The notes beneath the pieces are model-generated. The model saw nothing but the letters and a program-made list of their open reading frames with translations. It was not told the origin of the DNA and searched no databases. Of a DNA stretch of 64,000 nt, positions 9,627 to 20,057 are shown piece by piece. The DNA comes from Phenylobacterium sp. J367 (GTDB lineage Bacteria; Pseudomonadota; Alphaproteobacteria; Caulobacterales; Caulobacteraceae): the NCBI RefSeq assembly GCF_024699985.1, contig NZ_JAJONA010000002.1:1-64000 (forward strand). The letters are read 5' to 3'. Positions within the stretch are counted from its first letter, which is position 1, and each line of letters begins with the position of its first letter. The position numbers and the translations under genes were made by a program.

Positions 9627-12103
9627 GTGCTGTATTTGCGTGAGTACCGGCCGAGGGCTGATCGCCTGTTCGATCATCTCCCCTGGGTCGCCCTGATCGG
9701 GCCCGGCCTGGTGCTCAATAAGGACGGCAGCTTTCAAAAGACCCTGGCGTTTCGGGGCCCGGACCTGGCCAGCGCCACAGACGCCAGGCTTGGTCGCCAC
9801 CCGCGCCCAGTTGAACAACGCGCTTCGGCGGCTCGGTTCACGCTGGTGCTTTCACATCGAGGCCGTCCGATCCCCGTCGCAGACCTACCCCACGAGCCAA
9901 TTTCCCGACCCGGTCTCGGACCTTGTCGATGAGGAACGCCGCGAGGGCTTCGAGGCGCAGGAGCGTCACTTCGAGAGCCGCTACTTCCTCACTTTCACCT
10001 ATCTGCCGCCCGAGGAGGCGATCTCGATTGGCTGAAAGCCTTCTGCTCGAAAACGCCCCGTCGGGTCAGCGCTGAGGCATGTACCGGGCCGCCCTGAGCG
10101 ACTTTCTGAGCACCGTCCACCAGATCGCCGACATCCTGACCGCGATCATGCCCGAGGTCAGCGAACTGACCGACGACGAGACCCCTCACCTATCTGCATA
10201 GCTGCATCTCGACGAAGCGGCACCCGGTCGCCACGCCCGAGACGCCGGCTTATCTCGACGCCTTCCTGACCGACGACGATTTCCAGGGCGGCCTGCTGCC
10301 CCGGCTCGGTGGGCAATACCTGCGCACCATTTCGGTGAGGGCCTACCCGACCACCTCGTGTCCCGGCCTGCTCGACCGGCTCAATGAGCTGGGCATTAGC
10401 TATCGCTGGGTCTGCCGGTATCTGCCGCTGGACAAGGAAGATGCTCGCAAGGCGGTGACCACGGTCCGAAAGCGCTGGTTCGCCAAGCGCAAGGGCGTGA
10501 TGGCGCTCCTGAAGGAGGCCATCACCCGCGAGCCCTCGCTCCTGGAGGATCCGGACGCGGCGGCCAAGGCAGTCGACGCCGATGCAGCCCTGGCGATCCT
10601 GGGCGGCGACTACGCCTCCATCGGCTACTTCACGCCGACCGTCACCCTGATGGACGCCGACCCCGACCGACTCGCCAACCGGGTCCGCGAGGTCGAGGGC
10701 GCCATCAATCGGGCGGGCTTCGTCTGCAAGGTCGAAGACGTCAATGCCGTTGAGGCGTGGATCGGCAGCCTCCCCGGCCAGGCCTACGCCGACCTGCGGC
10801 GGCCATTGGTGTCGTCGCTGAACCCTTGCGACATGATGCCGATGTCGGCCATCTGGCCCGGTCCGACCATCAACGCCCACCTGTCGGCGGAGTGTCAGAA
10901 GCGCGGTTACCCTGGGCTTCAGCCGGCGCTGCTGGTCACCCGCACGGCCGGCACCACGCCCTTTCGGTTTGACCTGCACCAGGGCGATGTCGGCCACACG
11001 ATGATCGTCGGGCCGACCGGGGCCGGGAAATCGGTCCTGCTCAACACCCTGGCCATGCAGTGGCTGCGCCTACCCCTGAGGCTCAGGTCTTCTATTTCGA
11101 CAAGGGCGCGAGCTCGCGGGCCTCGACGCTGTTGGTCGACGGGCAATTTATGTGCTCGGCGGCGACCAGAGCGAGCTGGCCTTCCAGCCGCTCGCGGCGA
11201 TCGACGCCCCAGATGACCGGGCCTGGGCGCAGGAATGGGTGCAGGACATCGTCGCCGCCGAAGGCGTGCCGATCACCCCGCCGGTCAAGGACGATCTGGA
11301 GTGGCCTGCGCAATCTCGCCGAAGGGCCGCGGGACCAGCGCACCCTCACCCTCCTGGCCGCAACCATCCAGGATCAGGCCGTCAAGGCGGCGCTCGCCCC
11401 CTACACGCTGAGCGGCCCTTACGGCCATCTGCTCGACGCCAGTCAGAACGCCCTGAAGCCGGCCGCCTGGCAGACCTTCGAGATGGCCGGAACTGATGGC
11501 CAGCAAGTCGGCGCTGGCCCCGGTGCTCACCTACATCTTCCGCAGTCTCGAGCGGCGCTTCGATGGCCGGCTGACGTTGTTGGTGCTCGATGAGGCTTGG
11601 CTGTTTCTCGACCAGGGCCGCCTTCGCGGCCAAGATCCGCGAATGGCCCAAGACCCTGCGGAAGTTCAATGTCGCCGTGGTGTTCGCCACCCAGAGCCTG
11701 GCGGACGTCGCGCGCTCGTCGATCGCGCCAGCGCTGATCGAGAGCTGCCCGACCCGCATCTTCCTGCCCAATCCCGACGCCCAGACGCCGCAGATCGCCG
11801 CGCTCTATCAGGACTTCGGCTTGAACCCGCAGCAGGTGCGGATCATCGCCACCGCCACCCCCAAGCGCGAATACTACTACCAGTCCACGTCCGGGGAACC
11901 GGCTCTTCGAGCTGGGCTTGGGTGGTTTGTCCCTCGCGGCCGTGGGTTCGTCCTCGCCCGGCGATCAACAACTCATCAGCCAGCTTCTCGCCGACCATGA
12001 TCGTGGGGAATTTGCCGAGCGGTTCTTCGCCGCCAAAGGCCAGGCCGACGTCGCCCGCTATCTCGGCGACCAGCGGCGCGCCGCCTTCCCGAGGGTGGCG
12101 TGA
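9627..12103 (+). CDS. trbE: TrbE (VirB4 family) conjugation ATPase, several frameshifts
   Basis: The large ATPase that energises pilus assembly and DNA transfer at the inner membrane. It starts at GTG 9627 (LYLREYRPRADRLFDHLPWV) and ends at TGA 12103, about 825 residues, normal for TrbE. Walker A is GPTGAGKSVLLN near 11010-11045; Walker B is LLVLDEAWLF near 11578-11610; the late motif FATQSLADVA is near 11690. Frame changes lie near 9785, 10030, 10190, 11075, 11150, 11300, 11500, 11620 and 11905. With no domain missing, read errors are the simplest explanation, but real decay cannot be excluded. Confidence 0.85.
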
Positions 12104-12441
12104 TGGGGGCGCTCGATGTGTCCTTTGCAGCTTCTCGTCCGGCTATGAGCCCGCGCGACTTCGCGCGTCTGGCTTGGCTGAACCGTCACCTTCCGGGCGT
12201 TTGGACCTCCACCCGCCGTCGCCGTCGAATCCTGTTCCTGGCCTTGGCCGCGCCCGGCTTCCTCGCGGTCTTCGGCACCACCTACCACCACAACTTCTTC
12301 GTCATGCTGGCGGGCTTTGCGTTGTTCGGCGCCGCCGTCGCCTTTCGCGCGGTCTCTGAACCCCTGTTCGTCCAGGCGGCCAGCGACGACCTGCTCCCAT
12401 CTCCCCACTCCGCCAGTCACAAGGACTCTCCAGATGCGTAA
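12103..12441 (+). CDS. Small membrane protein between trbE and trbJ
   Basis: Its ATG at 12103 overlaps the trbE stop (TGATG), and it ends inside the start of trbJ, so it is translationally coupled on both sides. The 113-residue protein has a basic segment (TRRRRRI) followed by two adjacent hydrophobic helices, FLALAAPGFLAVF and FFVMLAGFALFGAAVAF. RP4 and Ti have no gene in this slot. Function unknown; its position suggests a part of the mating channel or an entry-exclusion factor. Confidence 0.6.
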   Translation: MGALDVSFAASRPAMSPRDFARLAWLNRHLPGVWTSTRRRRRILFLALAAPGFLAVFGTTYHHNFFVMLAGFALFGAAVAFRAVSEPLFVQAASDDLLPSPHSASHKDSPDA

Positions 12442-13155
12442 GCAGCTTTGGCCGGGGCGGCGATCGTCGCGATGTCCCTGGGGCTGGGGCCCATGCCGCC
12501 ACAATCGGCAGCCGCTCAGCAGATCGTTTTCGATCCGCGCGCTGTGGCGCAGGCGATCCAGCAAGTGCGACAGGGCGTGGCCCAGATCCAGCAGTTGCAG
12601 GCGCAAGTCACCAACCAGATGGCGATGCTGCAAAGGCTGGGGACGGACGTCACCCAGCCGTTGGCCCAGATCAACGCACAGGCGACCCAGCTCATGCAGC
12701 AGGCCCAGGCGATCGGCTACAACAGCCAGAATATCGCCGGGCAGTTTCAGCAGTTCTATCCGGCCAGCATGTCCGGTCAGAGTTTCGCTCAGATCCAGCA
12801 GCGGCTGGCGAGCTGGGAGGCCAACAGCCGGTTGACCCTTCAGGACTCGATGGCCGTGCAGAACCAGCTGGTGAGATCCCAGGGGACGACAGCCGGCGCG
12901 GTGAACAGCGCAGTGTCCGCATCTCAAGGGGCTGCTGGGCAGACAGCGGCGATCCAGGCGACCAATCAGCTGCTCGCTGCGCTGAGCAGTCAGCTCCAAG
13001 GCCTGCAGACAATTCTGATCGCGCAAGCGCGAACGCAGGAAACGATCCTGGCGCAGCAGCAGGCGGGGGCCATCGCAGCTAGGGCCGAGACGGAGCGGGC
13101 GACCGCCTACACAAAGACCGGCAGCCGGCTGCCTAATATCTCGGACTTCCAATGA
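12434..13155 (+). CDS. trbJ: TrbJ (VirB5-like) mating-pair protein
   Basis: A periplasmic pilus-associated protein. An ATG at 12434 (MRKQL) gives a signal peptide only if one T is restored near 12448; otherwise a TTG at 12448 would start it. The leader is followed by AAQQIVFDPRAVAQAIQQV, typical of TrbJ, and then a long glutamine- and alanine-rich coiled-coil region. It ends SGSRLPNISDF-like at 13155. The next gene overlaps its stop (ATGATG at 13152). Confidence 0.8.
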
Positions 13156-13358
13156 TGCGGTCGTTATTCGCCATCAGCTGCCTCGTCGCAATTGGCCTCG
13201 CCGGCTGCGGAAAACCCGCCTCAGAGCAGAGCCAGACAGACCCTCCGGCCAAGGTGAAACCGTGTCCGGACGTAAACAACCGTGACCGCAACGATCCCTG
13301 CTCACCGCTGTACTTCAAAAAGAAGGGCAGCAGCCTTCCCGACAAAGACAGCCTCTAG
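13152..13358 (+). CDS. trbK: TrbK-like small lipoprotein
   Basis: A 68-residue protein with a signal peptide and lipobox AIGLAGC (cysteine 19), followed by a short hydrophilic tail with a second cysteine pair. In P-type systems a small lipoprotein between trbJ and trbL is TrbK, which blocks entry of identical plasmids. The position matches; sequence identity of such short proteins is low, so the name rests on synteny plus the lipobox. Confidence 0.65.
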   Translation: MMRSLFAISCLVAIGLAGCGKPASEQSQTDPPAKVKPCPDVNNRDRNDPCSPLYFKKKGSSLPDKDSL

Positions 13359-13365
13359 GCTGGCA

Positions 13366-14694
13366 GTGCGCCGAGGATTCCCGTGGCGACCGCAGATCCC
13401 GCTGCTCTTGGATCAATTCATCAGTGCGTTCACTGGCCAAGTTGGCAGTGGGTTCGGTGCTATCGCCGGCCCCGTGCAGGGGCGTACTCGCGACGCTGGT
13501 CGTCATCAGCATCACGATATCGGCCATTCTCTGGGCGATCGATGAGACCCAGAACATCATGGCTGCCCTCGTCAGGAAGATCCTCCTGATCGGGTTTTTC
13601 GCTTGGCTCGTCACAAACTGGCACTCCCTCACACTTACCGTCATCAACGGCTTTGCGAAGCTGGGCCTTCAGGCGAGCGGCGGCGGATCGATTGGTGATT
13701 TCACGCGGGCCCCGACCAAGGCGGTCGAAGCAGGGCTCTCAGTCGTAATCGACCTCATCAAGTACATTGGCGACCTCGCCCAGCAGAACGCCGGCTTCGG
13801 TGCGCTCATGCACATCGACATGATCATCGTCGCGGCGGTTGCCGCGATCGGCATCCTCTTAGCCTTCATCATCCTGGCGATCGAGATCGCTGTCACGATC
13901 ATCGAGTTCTACATAGTCACCCTGATCGCCTTCGTCGTGGTCCCGTTTGGAGTGCTTTCGCAGACCTCCTTCTTGGCTGAGAAGGCCATCGGGTACGTCG
14001 TTTCTGTGGGGTTCAAGTTCATGGCCCTCGCGGTGATCGCGGGGGTCGGGATCAACATCTTTGAGACCTATACCCTGTCGCCCCAGCCGACGGTGGCGGA
14101 GGGAAGCCGGCCTCCTTTTGTCGGCGATTTTTCTCATGATGCTTTCGCTGAAGGTGCCGGCAATTGCAGGCGCGATGATCTCCGGCGGACCGCAACTGAA
14201 CACGGGTGGCGCCCTTATGGGTGCGGCAGGCGTCGCGCTGGCGCGGCCGGTGTGGGTCTCGCTGCCCGCGCTGCCGGTGGCGCTGTGGCGGGTGGCTGGG
14301 CCGCTGGAGGCGAGAAGATCGCCGCCGCCCGCGCAGCCTCGGGAAGCCTCAATTCCGGCGGGTCTCGTCCGACCGGCGGCTCAGGCAGCGCCATGGCGGC
14401 CGACTTCGCCAGAGCTCCAGTCTCGACCATGGCGGCCGAGGGACGCGCCGCCGGGAGCCGTCTGTTCTCATCTCGCAACGCGTCTGACGGCGAGGCACCT
14501 CCCCCACCCCCTCCGCCGCCGCAGGCGTCTCCATCCTCCGGATCGTCCGTCGTGTCGCGGGCTGAGGCGCGCCGGGGGGCGGGCTTTCGGGTGTGGCTCG
14601 GGACAGCGCCGCCGCGGCGACCGCCGGCGGTGACGGTAGTGGCCCTGGCCTCAGCGCCACCCCGACCCGCCGCGATGACGATCCCGAAGAGTGA
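13366..14694 (+). CDS. trbL: TrbL (VirB6-like) polytopic channel protein, frameshifted
   Basis: The inner-membrane channel component. A GTG at 13366 leads into DQFISAFTGQVGSGFGAIAG; after a frame change near 13480 come several helices including VLATLVVISITISAILWAID, with the family loop QNAGFGALMHID near 13790. Near 14100-14250 it leaves and regains frame. The C-terminal third is the glycine, alanine, serine and proline-rich tail usual for TrbL, ending RRDDDPEE at 14694, where it overlaps the alternative trbF start. Confidence 0.8.
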
Positions 14695-14714
14695 GCCCAG
14701 TCGAGAGTGCGCCG

Positions 14715-15398
14715 ATGAACCCCTTCAAACGACCCAATGATCGCTATGGCAGCTCCGCGCCGGTCGAGAGCCCGTACTTGCGCGCCTCGCGGGAGTGGGA
14801 CACGCGGATCGGCTCGGCCGTGGTGCAGGCCAAGAATTGGCGGATGGCGGCCTTTGGTGGGCTTGGCCTCGCGGCGCTGGCGCTCGGCGGTTTCATCTAT
14901 GAGGCCAACAACACCAACATCGCCACCTATGTCGTGCCAATCGACCGCTACGCTCGGCCCGGTCGCATCGAGATGGCCGGCCGGACCTATGAGCCCACGA
15001 CGGCCGAGACCGGCTACTTCCTCGCGGACTGGGTCCGGCGGACCCGCTCGAAGAGCATCGACCCCATCGTCATCCGGGACAACTGGACGGCGGCCTATCA
15101 CTTCGTCTCCGGCCCTGCGATCGGACAGCTGAACGCCTTCGCCAAGGCCAACGACCCCTTCGCCAACGCCGGAACCCAGGCGGTGAACGTCGAGATCGTG
15201 TCGGTCCTGCCGCGCAGCGCGCACACCTACCAGGTCCAATGGCGCGAGACGCAGTTCAACGCCGGGACCTCCGGCGTGACGGAGGCCTGGACCGGCCTGT
15301 TCACGACCAAGGTCGTGGCGCCGAAGAACGAGGCCGAGCTGAGGGCCAACCCGCTGGGGATCTACATCACCGAGTTTCAATGGAGTCGTGAGCTATGA
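14715..15398 (+). CDS. trbF: TrbF (VirB8 family) mating-pair protein
   Basis: Intact. A bitopic inner-membrane protein that nucleates the channel. ATG 14715 gives MNPFKRPNDRYG, the conserved TrbF start; an upstream in-frame GTG at 14691 is possible. One membrane helix (AFGGLGLAALALGGFIY, about residues 46-62) is followed by a VirB8-like periplasmic domain with VQWRETQFNAGT and TEAWTGLFTT. About 227 residues, normal for the family. Its stop overlaps the trbG start (ATGA at 15395). Confidence 0.92.
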   Translation: MNPFKRPNDRYGSSAPVESPYLRASREWDTRIGSAVVQAKNWRMAAFGGLGLAALALGGFIYEANNTNIATYVVPIDRYARPGRIEMAGRTYEPTTAETGYFLADWVRRTRSKSIDPIVIRDNWTAAYHFVSGPAIGQLNAFAKANDPFANAGTQAVNVEIVSVLPRSAHTYQVQWRETQFNAGTSGVTEAWTGLFTTKVVAPKNEAELRANPLGIYITEFQWSREL

Positions 15399-16388
15399 GC
15401 GCCTTGTCCCCTAGACGGCTTTCCATGGGCGCTGCGGCCGGCTTGTTGGTGTTGCTGGCGGCGTCCGCGAGCCCGTCGGCGGCGCAGACCATCGCCCCCG
15501 CTCGGGGACGACAGCGCCTGCCCGGCCCGTGGCTCAAGCGCCGGTCACCCTCGCCGAGTGGGCGCCTCATCGACCGCCCGGCCGGCCCCGCAACGTCGGT
15601 CGCCGCCCCGCACCTATGCGCGGCCAACAGCCCTGACGACGGTCCAGTCGGCCAACAGCAGCGCGCGCGATTACCCGAGGGCAGGCTCCTATGTGAACGC
15701 CGCGCTCTACTACGACTTCGAACCGGGCCGGCTCTACACGGTCAACACCAGCCCGCGATTCCTGACCGCGATCTCGCTGCGCCCGGGGGAAAAGCTCGTT
15801 TCCAAAGCGGCGGGCGACACCGTCCGTTGGGTGCTCGGGGAGACCGTTCAGGGATCCGGCGCGACCCAACAGGTCATCGTGATGGTCAAGCCGATCCGCG
15901 GGTCCTTGCGCACCAACATCATCCTGACGACCGATCAGCGGACCTATCTGCTCGAGGCCGTCAGTCACGAGGGCGATACCTACACCAGCGTCGTCGCCTG
16001 GAACTATCCGCAAGACGAAGCCCGCGAGGCGCAGGCCGCCCAGGCGGCAGAGAGCCGAGGGATCGCCGCGTCGGGCTTGGCCGTGGATTCCCTGCACTTC
16101 GGCTACCGCATCAAGGCCAGTGGTCTTCGGGCCCCGCGCTGGCAGCCGGTTCGCGTCTTCGACGATGGCCTGAAGACCTACATCCAGTTTCCGCGCGACA
16201 TGGCCACGACCGAGGCGCCGCCGCTCTTCCTGATCGGCCCCGACAAGCAGGCCCAGCTCGTCAACTACCGCTACCTCGGCGGCTACTATGTCGTGGACCG
16301 GCTGATCGACGTCGCCGAGCTGAGGCTTGGCGAGCGCAAGCAGACCGTCGTGCGCATCACCCGCACCGGCGAACGGGGTGGATCGTGA
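15395..16388 (+). CDS. trbG: TrbG (VirB9 family) outer-membrane channel component, one frameshift
   Basis: Starts at ATG 15395 with a signal peptide (AAAGLLVLLAASASPSAAQ). A frame change near 15500-15560 separates this leader from the body. The body has YDFEPGRLYTVNTSPRFLTA and the VirB9/CagX signature region LTTDQRTYLLEAVSH, and ends with YRYLGGYYVVDRLIDVAELR. Total about 330 residues, as expected. It overlaps trbI by four bases. Confidence 0.88.
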
Positions 16389-17604
16389 CCCAGCTTCCGC
16401 CTGATCCGGCCTTGGCGCCGCAGCCGCGCAAGGCGGCGCCGGAGAGTGTCCTCGCCGCCCCCGCAACCCGGTGACGCGCTGGAACCGCAAGTACCTGATC
16501 GCCAGCGCCACGGGGCTCGCCGGGATCGTCGCCCTGGGGTTCTATCTTGGCTTTGGCGGCGCCCATGCGCCCCAGGCGCGACCGGAAGCGCTGTCCGACG
16601 CCGCCGATACCGGCCAGGTTCAGACGCCCGCTATCTCCACCAAATATGCGGCGGGCTACGCCGATCCGGCGCTGCAGGCTCAGGCCCTGCCCGGGACCGC
16701 CGCCCTGCCGCCGCCGGAAGGCGCGCCGGGCTCTTTGCCGGCGGGGACGACGCCGCCACCTACGCCGCCTGGCCAGGTCGATCCTGCTGTCCAGGCCGCG
16801 CGAGAACAGGCGCTTGCCGCGCGGTCCTCCAGCCCCTTCTTCGGTGCACCGCCGCCGGCGCCGGCTGGCGATCTTGCCGCGCTCGCTGGCCCGATCGCGA
16901 CGTCCGCTGCGGCCGCGGGAGAGCCGGCGGTCGCCGAGGTGCAGCCCGCCAACGGCCAGGCGGCGAAACGCCAATTCGCCGCCAACGCCCGGACGGACGA
17001 CTACCTGACCAATCCACTGCAGCCGGCGCTCAGCCCCTGGGAAGTGAAGGCCGGCAGCATCATCTCGGCCGCCCTCGTGACGGCGATCAACTCCGATCTA
17101 CCTGGCCAGGTGATCGCCCAGGTCACCGAGCCGGTCTACGACCACAAGACCGGGCGGACCGTGCTGATCCCGCAGGGGTCGAGGCTCATCGGGCAATACG
17201 ACAGCCAGATCGCCTACGGTCAGAACCGGGCCCTGATCGCCTGGAACCGGATCATCATGCCCGACGGCCGCTCGATCAACATCGGGTCGATGGCGGGCGC
17301 GGACCTGTCCGGTGCGGCGGGGGTTCAGGACAAGACCGACGGCCACTTTGGCCAGCTGGCCCGTGGGGTGATCCTCTCGACCCTGTTCAGCGTCGGGGCG
17401 GCCGCCGCCCAGGACGCCAGCAGCCGCAGCTCCGGGGCCATCGTCGTCAACTCGGCCGGCAGCGGCGTTTCCAACGCCGCCCAGCAGGTTGGCCAGCAGA
17501 TCACCGGCCGCGATCTCAATCGTCAGCCCACCTTGCGCGTGCGCGCCGGCTGGCCGGTCCGCGTGCTCGTCAGCAAGGACATGATCCTCGCCCCGTACCC
17601 GTAA
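16385..17604 (+). CDS. trbI: TrbI (VirB10 family) channel scaffold, one frameshift
   Basis: Spans inner and outer membranes and senses ATP use. GTG 16385 begins a proline-rich cytoplasmic start; restoring one C in the C-run near 16460 joins it to RNPVTRWNRKYL and a single membrane helix (SATGLAGIVALGFYLGF). A proline-rich periplasmic linker follows, then the conserved VirB10 domain with AGSIISAALVTAINSDLPG, PQGSRLIGQYDSQ and the end RAGWPVRVLVSKDMIL. About 405 residues. Confidence 0.9.
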
Positions 17605-17610
17605 GCATGA

Positions 17611-17962
17611 GTGTTTCGCGTGACCCCATCTGCAGAAAAACTCGGCCTCTTCCTGCCGGAAGGCCTCCACAAGGCGATGCTCAAAACGGCCGAGCGCCTG
17701 AACACCCGCAAGAACCCACGGGGCAGTGTTCGGCTGATCTACGAACGCGCCTTCCGCGAGCTGGTCGAGGCGCTCGACGGCGGCGAGGTGGTGACCTTCC
17801 CGGCCGTGCGCGGCGCTAAGGACCGCGTCTCGGTGCGGTTGTCCAAGCCCCTGTGCGTGCGGATCCGGCGACAGACCGATGCCCTCAACCTCAAGCTCAC
17901 GGACTTCGCTTTCACAGCGATCGACCGCTTCCTCCAGGCCACTCAAGGAAACGCCCATGACG
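17611..17962 (+). CDS. Tandem ribbon-helix-helix-like protein (VirC2-like), end uncertain
   Basis: From a GTG near 17611 the protein has two similar units: KLGLFLPEGLHKAMLKTAER with SVRLIYERAFRELVEAL, and DRVSVRLSKPLCVRIRRQTD with TDFAFTAIDRFLQA. This is the layout of tandem ribbon-helix-helix proteins such as VirC2, which bind near oriT borders. The frame runs on through the next gene to 18096, but that tail is a shadow of DUF2274, so a frameshift near 17950 probably hides the true stop at about 17959 overlapping the next ATG. A DNA-binding role is inferred. Confidence 0.55.
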
Positions 17963-18202
17963 CGCCCCGCCAAGACCGCCCTCGCCCTGGGCAAGATCGA
18001 TCTCGAGGAGAAGACGACCGATCTGCGCTTGAAGCTGAAGGGCAAGCTCGCCGTGGACCTGGCCGACTATCAGCGGGCCTTCGCCCAAGCCAATGACCAG
18101 ACCCTCGAGCTCGAGCAGCTGGTGCCCCACATCCTCGCGGCCTTCATCGATGCGGACAAAGGCTTCCAGGCTTGGCGCAAGGCGCAGCCTGCCACGTCGT
18201 AA
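17957..18202 (+). CDS. DUF2274-family protein of trb operons
   Basis: An 81-residue protein from ATG 17957. DUF2274 proteins commonly follow trbI in alphaproteobacterial conjugation loci, and this one has the usual layout: KIDLEEKTTDLRLKLKGKLA, then DLADYQRAFAQAN and an acidic end with LVPHILAAFIDADKGFQAW. Function is unknown. It is the last gene of the trbC-I operon. Confidence 0.65.
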   Translation: MTRPAKTALALGKIDLEEKTTDLRLKLKGKLAVDLADYQRAFAQANDQTLELEQLVPHILAAFIDADKGFQAWRKAQPATS

Positions 18203-18665
18203 CCGCGCCTCGTCCGGACCTTCGCTAGGGGTGGCGTGGTTGGGTGCGCGCAACCACAATCCCTAGCAAGCTGAGTCGCAGCTTGGCGGACCTCGTTTCC
18301 CGAACGACGTCAACCGCCCGAATCGGCCCTTTTTGCCCAAAAGGGTGCAATTCCAAGCCTTCAGGATCTCGTCAGACTCACTGAACGCTACCGTCGACTG
18401 AGTCGCGTCGCGGACCCTCCGCGCGCGCTCGGTCGCCCCAGAGGACTTCATCTTGACCTAGACGAGACCCCTAAACGGCGAGAGCCCCCGTTGGCGCGGG
18501 AGGCTCTCGGAAATCGCAGGCGCCGTGTGGTAGCGGCTTGATTTGATCGAGTAAGCCTAAGCGGCGCATTTTGCGTCGTCAAGGCCTCGAACAGAAGACC
18601 TATGGTCTTTTGCCTGCCGGTTTCGCGCCCGTGAATCGGCCTCGTCCCAGCCAGGAAGGGACGGT
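18203..18665. other. Intergenic region between the trb operon and repC
   Basis: About 460 bases with no supported gene. It contains a strong hairpin at 18479-18509. The 100 bases before 18666 should hold the repC promoter; no clear boxes can be assigned. Confidence 0.4.
18479..18509. terminator. GC-rich hairpin, possible terminator
   Basis: CGAGAGCC at 18479 pairs with GGCTCTCG at 18502-18509, extended inward by further C-G pairs around one mismatch. There is no long T-run on either side, so it may be a weak terminator of the trb operon or a processing element. Confidence 0.4.
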
Positions 18666-20057
18666 ATGCGAACGGCCTTATCCGGCGACGACTGGCGACC
18701 AGGTTTCGCCAAGCGCGCCCCTAACTTTGACGCGGTCTGCGCGCAGGCCCGCGCCTGGCGCTGGCAGCCCGGCGTCTCCGTGGCGCGGATCGCCGCGGCG
18801 GTGCTGAAGGGCACGCCCACGCTCACCGTGCAGCAGCGGATGACGCTGTTGCTCTATGTCGAGCACCTCAACCAGGACCGGCTTGAACAGGACGTAGCAA
18901 CCGTGTGGCCTGGGACCAGCCTAATCGCCGACTATCTGGGATGCACCGAGAGCAACGCCCGGGCCCACAGGCGCGCCCTGGAGGCCGCCGGCTTCATGGT
19001 GCGCGACTACACCCGCGCCAATCGGCCGGCCGGCGTCGAGGCCTATGACCTCGCCCCCTCGTGGCGCGGCTGGACGAGCTGGAGGCGGCGGATCTCGCCG
19101 TCCGCGAGGCCGCTCAGGCCCGCAGGGCCGCCTATTCCGAACCCGTCGTCTTCAATCAAAGAAATACCGCCCGGGCGCCAAGATTCACTCACCTAGAACA
19201 GTCCCATCAGAACGCCAGTTCTTCTGTACGAGGAAAGGACGCGCCTTCGGCACGACATCAATCTGGTGAGCGGCGGTCTACGTCCGCCGAGCACGGCCAG
19301 GACACGAAATCCTCGGGCAAACCTCGCAACAGCGGGCAGGCCAGCGCCATTTGCTCTCCGGAGGGAGCAAGCGGTTTCTCCAGCGCCTTTTCGGAGGGGT
19401 CCGCGCCCGCGGAAATGGTCCGCCAGGAGCTTAGGGCCGCCTTCCAGGTCTCTCCGCGCATCGCCGCGCTAGTGGGGCCTGCCTCCGTGGCCGATCCGGC
19501 CAGCGTCACGCCTGCCGACCTCGCCCGCGTGGCGGCGGCCGTCGACGAGCTGTTGCCCGAACGCGAGCGCAACAACGACCAGACCTTCGCCTGGGCCCTC
19601 AAGCGACATGGGGTCCGCGCCATCGCCATGCTGGCGATCGCCATCGAGGATCCCGACGTCCGTAGCCCCTGCAAATACTTCGGCCGGATGGCCTCATACG
19701 AGCCGAACGGGGCGCCGGACCTGCGGCTCAACTTCGCCCGCGTTCTCAAGGCCAAGGGCGACATCCCGCCGGCCGAACCGCCGCCGACCCTCATGGCGGC
19801 CCGGGGTCGATGATCCCATCTGGCGGAAGATTGATGAGCCGCTGCGCCGGCTGGTTCGCGAGGGCGCCTATGGGAGCTGGTTCAGCCGCGTCGGCTTCCA
19901 TGGGATCGACGACGGGGTGATGACCTTATCGACGCTGAGCCAGATCGCCGCCGACCGGATCAAGCGCGACTACGTCGATGCGATCCTGCATGCGGCCGAG
20001 GTCGCCGAGGTCTTCGTCGACCGGGTGATCGTGACCCTGCGCAAGGATCGGCGATGA
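18666..20057 (+). CDS. repC: RepC-like replication protein with a DnaA N-terminal-like C-terminus, frameshifted
   Basis: The first 130 residues are RepC-like: QQRMTLLLYVEHLNQ, then WPGTSLIADYLGCTESNARA as a helix-turn-helix and RALEAAGFMVRDY. After a frame change near 19060, ARLDELEAADLAVREAAQAR and a C-terminal helical domain (ELLPERERNNDQTFAWALKR) continue to about 19800. One missing G near 19803 would join this to VDDPIWRKIDEPLRRLV, SWFSRVGFHGIDDGVMTL and IAADRIKRDYVDAIL, which match the DnaA N-terminal (DnaB/HolB-binding) domain. The fusion is inferred; a separate short gene is possible. It ends overlapping the next gene (ATGA at 20054). Confidence 0.65.

Noticed and set aside
17962-18096. 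C-terminal extension of the RHH protein
   Set aside because: The extra residues are a frame-shifted shadow of the DUF2274 gene, which has the protein-like frame.
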